Positions 61,787 to 64,000 of a stretch of DNA of 64,000 nt are shown here, in pieces. A program made the translations under genes and the position numbers. Origin of the DNA: Clostridia bacterium. Lineage in GTDB: Bacteria > Bacillota > Clostridia > Oscillospirales > Acutalibacteraceae. Numbering within the stretch: the first letter of the stretch is position 1; every line of letters starts with the position of its first letter. The stretch lies in the NCBI GenBank assembly GCA_900766585.1, contig CAAFVV010000014.1, positions 10,779-74,778 of the forward strand. The letters run 5' to 3'. Under the pieces are notes generated by a model. The model saw only the letters and a program-made list of their open reading frames with translations, ran no database searches and was not told the DNA's origin.

Positions 61787-62674
61787 ATGAGCGGATATAT
61801 TCTCTATAACGGATTCTGGAACCCTAAGCAGCCGCCGGATCCCGTCCAGCGGCTGACGGCAGCCGCCAGGCGGCAGGGCTGGCAGCTGATGCCGCTTCCG
61901 CACACGATGCTGCTGGCGGATATCGGCAGCGAGGTGCAGGTGGCGGGCTTTTCTGCGGCAGATACTGTGCTGTTTTGGGATAAGGATGTGCGGCTCGCTC
62001 GGGCGCTTACGCGCTGCGGCGTGCGGGTGGTCAACTCTGCCGAGGCCATCGCCCTGTGCGATGATAAGGCGGCGACACATCTTACGCTGGCGGGCCACCG
62101 TATCCCCATGCCGCATACACTGGTCGCCCCCATGACCTATACGCAGCTCGGCAAAGAGGAGAGCCGCTGGTTCCTGCGCCGTGCGGTGTCGCTGCTCGGC
62201 TTTCCGATGGTGGTCAAGGAGTGCTACGGCTCACTGGGCGGGCAGGTATACCTTGTGCAAAACGAGGAGGAGCTGTGGGAGCGGGCGCTGTCGCTCGGCA
62301 GCCGCCCGTTTATTCTGCAGCAGTTTGTGCAGCCGGCAGGGGAGGACTTCCGCCTGTATGTCGTGGGCGACCGCGTGGCAGCCGCTATGCGCCGCCGCGC
62401 CGCCGACGGGGATTTCCGCGCCAATGTGGCGCTCGGCGGGCATGCGGAGGCGTATACCCCCACTGAGGAGGAAGTCTGGATCGCCCGGCGGAGCTGTCAG
62501 CTGCTCGGGCTGACGTTCGGCGGGGTTGACCTTCTGCATGACGAAAATGGCCGTCCGCTGCTCTGCGAGGTCAATTCCAACGCCCACATGGCGGGGATAA
62601 CTACCTGTACCGGCGTGGATATTGCGGCGGAGATCATCCGTATGGTGATTGCATCGGAAAAAGACCAGGTCTGA
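61787..62674 (+). CDS. RimK-like ATP-grasp ligase
   Basis: A 295-residue ATP-grasp protein of the RimK type. Blocks: 'LAGHRIPMPHTLVAPM', 'FPMVVKECYGSLGGQVYLV' (ATP-binding Lys), 'FILQQFVQPAGEDFRLYVVG' and 'FGGVDLLHDENGRPLLCEVN' (metal ligands). RimK relatives add amino acids to proteins, peptides or cofactors; the substrate here is unknown. AAAGGAG lies before ATG 61787. Confidence 0.87.
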   Translation: MSGYILYNGFWNPKQPPDPVQRLTAAARRQGWQLMPLPHTMLLADIGSEVQVAGFSAADTVLFWDKDVRLARALTRCGVRVVNSAEAIALCDDKAATHLTLAGHRIPMPHTLVAPMTYTQLGKEESRWFLRRAVSLLGFPMVVKECYGSLGGQVYLVQNEEELWERALSLGSRPFILQQFVQPAGEDFRLYVVGDRVAAAMRRRAADGDFRANVALGGHAEAYTPTEEEVWIARRSCQLLGLTFGGVDLLHDENGRPLLCEVNSNAHMAGITTCTGVDIAAEIIRMVIASEKDQV

Positions 62675-62765
62675 ATCAAAAACGAGAAAAAGAAAATTGG
62701 TAATATACACAGAATAAATTTGTCGATAGTGGAGAAATGTTTTTCCCATAAAAAGTAAAAAAGAC

Positions 62766-62794
62766 TTGCGGCACGGAAAAAAGCGTGATATAAT
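62766..62794 (+). promoter_or_regulatory. Promoter of the sipW-like gene
   Basis: TTGCGG (62766-62771), 17-bp spacer, TATAAT (62789-62794), leaving a leader of about 100 bases with an ATGGA...TCCAT inverted repeat (about 62810-62838). Confidence 0.75.
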
Positions 62795-62902
62795 TGACCT
62801 TAGATGACCAATGGAAACGTTAAAAAACGGTCGTCCATTTGCTGTATCAGTTTTAAGTATCTGTTTACTGTGTCCCAAAAACCGTAAGGGAGTCGTACAA
62901 AA

Positions 62903-63622
62903 ATGAAAGTGTTGAAGATCATTCGCAGCGTTGTCGTGTGGATTTTGGTGGCGCTTGCCGTCGGTATGATGGTGTTCACGATTATATCGGTATCGACATT
63001 TGACCGGGCTGACCGAAATTTATTTGGGTATAAGGCGTTTATCATTTTGTCCGACTCCATGAGCAAAACGGACTTCAGTGCGGGCGATCTGGCACTTGTC
63101 AAGGATGTGGATCCCTCCACGCTTAAAGAGGGAGACATCATTTCATATATTTCGCAAAATCCGGAAAATTTCGGTGCAACAGTGACGCATAAGATCCGCA
63201 GACTGACCACTGACGAAAACGGTCAACCCGGCTTTATTACTTACGGTACGACGACGGATACAGATGATGCTCTCGTGGTCACCTATCCTTATGTGCTCGG
63301 AAAATATCAGACGCGAATCCCGAAAGTGGGCGTGTTTTTCCAGTTTTTGAAGACGACCCCCGGCTATGTGGTGTGTATCCTGATGCCGTTTTTGATTCTG
63401 ATCCTATTAGAGGGTGTGCGCTGCATCCGTCTCTTTAGACAGTATAAGGCGGAGCAGCAGGCAGTGCTGCAGGCGGAGCGGGATAAGATTGAAGCCGACC
63501 GTGCGGAAACGCAGAAAATGATGCAGGAGCTGCTGAAGCTGAAGGCAGAAATGCAGGGCGATCAGAGCATCGAGGGCGAAAATAACAGCGCCGACAGCGA
63601 AAATACCGGTACCGAGGGCTGA
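62903..63622 (+). CDS. sipW: SipW-type (S26B) signal peptidase I
   Basis: A 239-residue membrane signal peptidase of the ER/archaeal type: one N-terminal span, catalytic Ser52 in 'IILSDSMSK', catalytic His96 in 'VTHKIRRL' (His in place of the bacterial Lys), a second span (about 152-172) and a charged coiled-coil tail with 'AERDKIEADRAETQKMMQEL'. SipW enzymes cut TasA/TapA-type matrix proteins, and such a protein begins 250 bases downstream. No good AGGAGG precedes ATG 62903 (AAGGGAG 11-17 bases before). Confidence 0.88.
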   Translation: MKVLKIIRSVVVWILVALAVGMMVFTIISVSTFDRADRNLFGYKAFIILSDSMSKTDFSAGDLALVKDVDPSTLKEGDIISYISQNPENFGATVTHKIRRLTTDENGQPGFITYGTTTDTDDALVVTYPYVLGKYQTRIPKVGVFFQFLKTTPGYVVCILMPFLILILLEGVRCIRLFRQYKAEQQAVLQAERDKIEADRAETQKMMQELLKLKAEMQGDQSIEGENNSADSENTGTEG

Positions 63623-63687
63623 GTGCCCTTTGGCAATGTCCGTTTTGCGGGTATTTTCTAGGAAAGCTGAGCAAGGAGATCATCTTT

Positions 63688-63792
63688 GTGAAACATAGAC
63701 AACTGGAAATTTGTACCATCGGGGGGGGCGCTGATCGGCAGCGATTAGGCACTCTGCCCAAGCTGTGGCACAAAGCTGCACACTCAGCCTGA
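63688..63792 (+). CDS. Possible small ORF in the leader of the TasA-like gene
   Basis: GTG 63688 follows AAGGAG (63673-63678) at ideal distance and opens a 34-codon frame ('VKHRQLEICTIGGGADRQRL' start), TGA at 63790. It contains an 8-G run at 63721-63728. No homology recognised. It may be a leader peptide, a remnant of a frameshifted gene, or chance. Confidence 0.35.
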   Translation: MKHRQLEICTIGGGADRQRLGTLPKLWHKAAHSA

Positions 63793-63804
63793 CACCTCCG
63801 TTTT

Positions 63805-63844
63805 GCCGGTAAAGCGGGGCGTGCCCGCAAACGTGTTTACCGGC
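63805..63844 (+). other. Hairpin in the leader of the TasA-like gene
   Basis: GCCGGTAAA (63805-63813) pairs perfectly with TTTACCGGC (63836-63844), with an inner GCGGG/CCCGC stem. It ends 10 bases before the ribosome binding site AAAGGAGG; no T run, so more likely mRNA stability or translation control. Confidence 0.5.
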
Positions 63845-63869
63845 GAGAAATCAAAGGAGGTCATGGAAA

Positions 63870-64000
63870 ATGTCAGGCAAAAGCACAAGACGGGCACTGC
63901 TGACGAGCGCACTTGCGATTCTCGCGTGCGTCGCCATGCTCGTCGGCACCACGTTCGCGTGGTTCACGGATACCGCGTCCACCGCGGTAAACACCATTCC
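63870..64000 (+). CDS. TasA/CalY-like protein with SipW-dependent signal peptide, 5' part
   Basis: Frame open from ATG 63870 to the window edge (43 codons). The start MSGKSTRRALLTSALAIL and 'MLVGTTFAWFTDTASTAVN' form a SipW-type signal peptide, where the hydrophobic core is followed by A-W-F-T-D. These are found on TasA, camelysin and archaeal-type secreted proteins that form fibres or surface layers. AAAGGAGG lies 9 bases before the ATG. It probably shares the unit with the sipW-like gene. Confidence 0.82.
   Translation, partial: MSGKSTRRALLTSALAILACVAMLVGTTFAWFTDTASTAVNTI

Overview
The window is a chromosomal segment of a GC-rich Gram-positive Clostridia, most likely an Oscillospiraceae/Ruminococcaceae-type gut bacterium (inference from gene content and order). 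Support: the infC-rpmI-rplT operon, the rnc / radical-SAM / smc / ftsY block, nadD-yqeK / LCP / rsfS / leuS order, a T-box in front of tyrS, a lysine riboswitch in front of lysA, a DivIVA-like protein, long-form HPF, sigma-A type promoters with 17-bp spacers, and strong AGGAGG ribosome binding sites. Most of the sequence is ordinary core genome; accessory-looking islands interrupt it.

Layout. 1-2.3 kb: minus-strand secreted genes, a partial lipoprotein and a broken ricin-like/CHAP-like secreted protein. 2.4-3.8 kb: attenuated infC-rpmI-rplT operon with an AUC start for IF3. 3.8-23.1 kb: a nearly unbroken plus-strand housekeeping run (SpoU methyltransferase, dprA, topA, trmFO, plsX, an ACP-like protein, rnc, radical SAM, smc, ftsY, rdgB, yhbY, nadD-yqeK fusion, LCP protein, rsfS, leuS). 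23.1-27.0 kb: rpsU (58 aa), YqeG phosphatase, TIM-barrel endonuclease-IV-like protein, M24 peptidase, efp, a zinc-ribbon protein. 27.1-32.8 kb: tspO, then divergently a three-gene defence-type module: TerB_N/TerB_C protein, P-loop ATPase and DEAD/DEAH helicase, matching the architecture of the anti-phage system Shango. 33.1-37.9 kb: hpf and a four-gene minus-strand sugar-oxidoreductase operon (two Gfo/Idh/MocA enzymes, a xylose-isomerase-like TIM barrel, ThuA). 38.0-42.3 kb: T-box-tyrS, TSCPD protein, lysine riboswitch-lysA, ywlG, tRNA-Leu(UAG). 42.5-46.7 kb: alkylation repair pair (HhH-GPD glycosylase, Ogt), ArsC-like, DUF896, DivIVA-like, PC4-like, uppP. 46.8-51.0 kb: a divergent type IIA topoisomerase pair. 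51.2-55.3 kb (minus): cysteine desulfurase with a CTG start, DUF3343, an AT-rich segment with a SurA_N-like exported protein, prfC. 55.4-62.7 kb: TetR-ABC exporter, mntP, asnS, HAD phosphatase, CDF transporter, ATP-grasp ligase. 62.8-64 kb: SipW-type signal peptidase and the start of a TasA/CalY-like matrix protein, cut by the window edge.

How the parts work together. The core genes cover translation (IF3, L35, L20, S21, EF-P, RF3, three aminoacyl-tRNA synthetases, HPF, RsfS), DNA topology and segregation (TopA, topo IIA pair, SMC), repair (DprA, glycosylase, Ogt), lipid and envelope synthesis (PlsX, UppP, LCP) and protein export (FtsY). Amino-acid supply feeds back through RNA: uncharged tRNA-Tyr controls tyrS and lysine controls lysA. 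The most notable accessory unit is the Shango-like triad; other points worth a second look are the serine-less ACP homologue, the degenerate LCP protein with a cysteine cluster, the CTG start that overlaps an upstream stop, repeated terminator hairpins around the SurA_N-like gene, and the SipW/TasA-type locus with a small upstream ORF.
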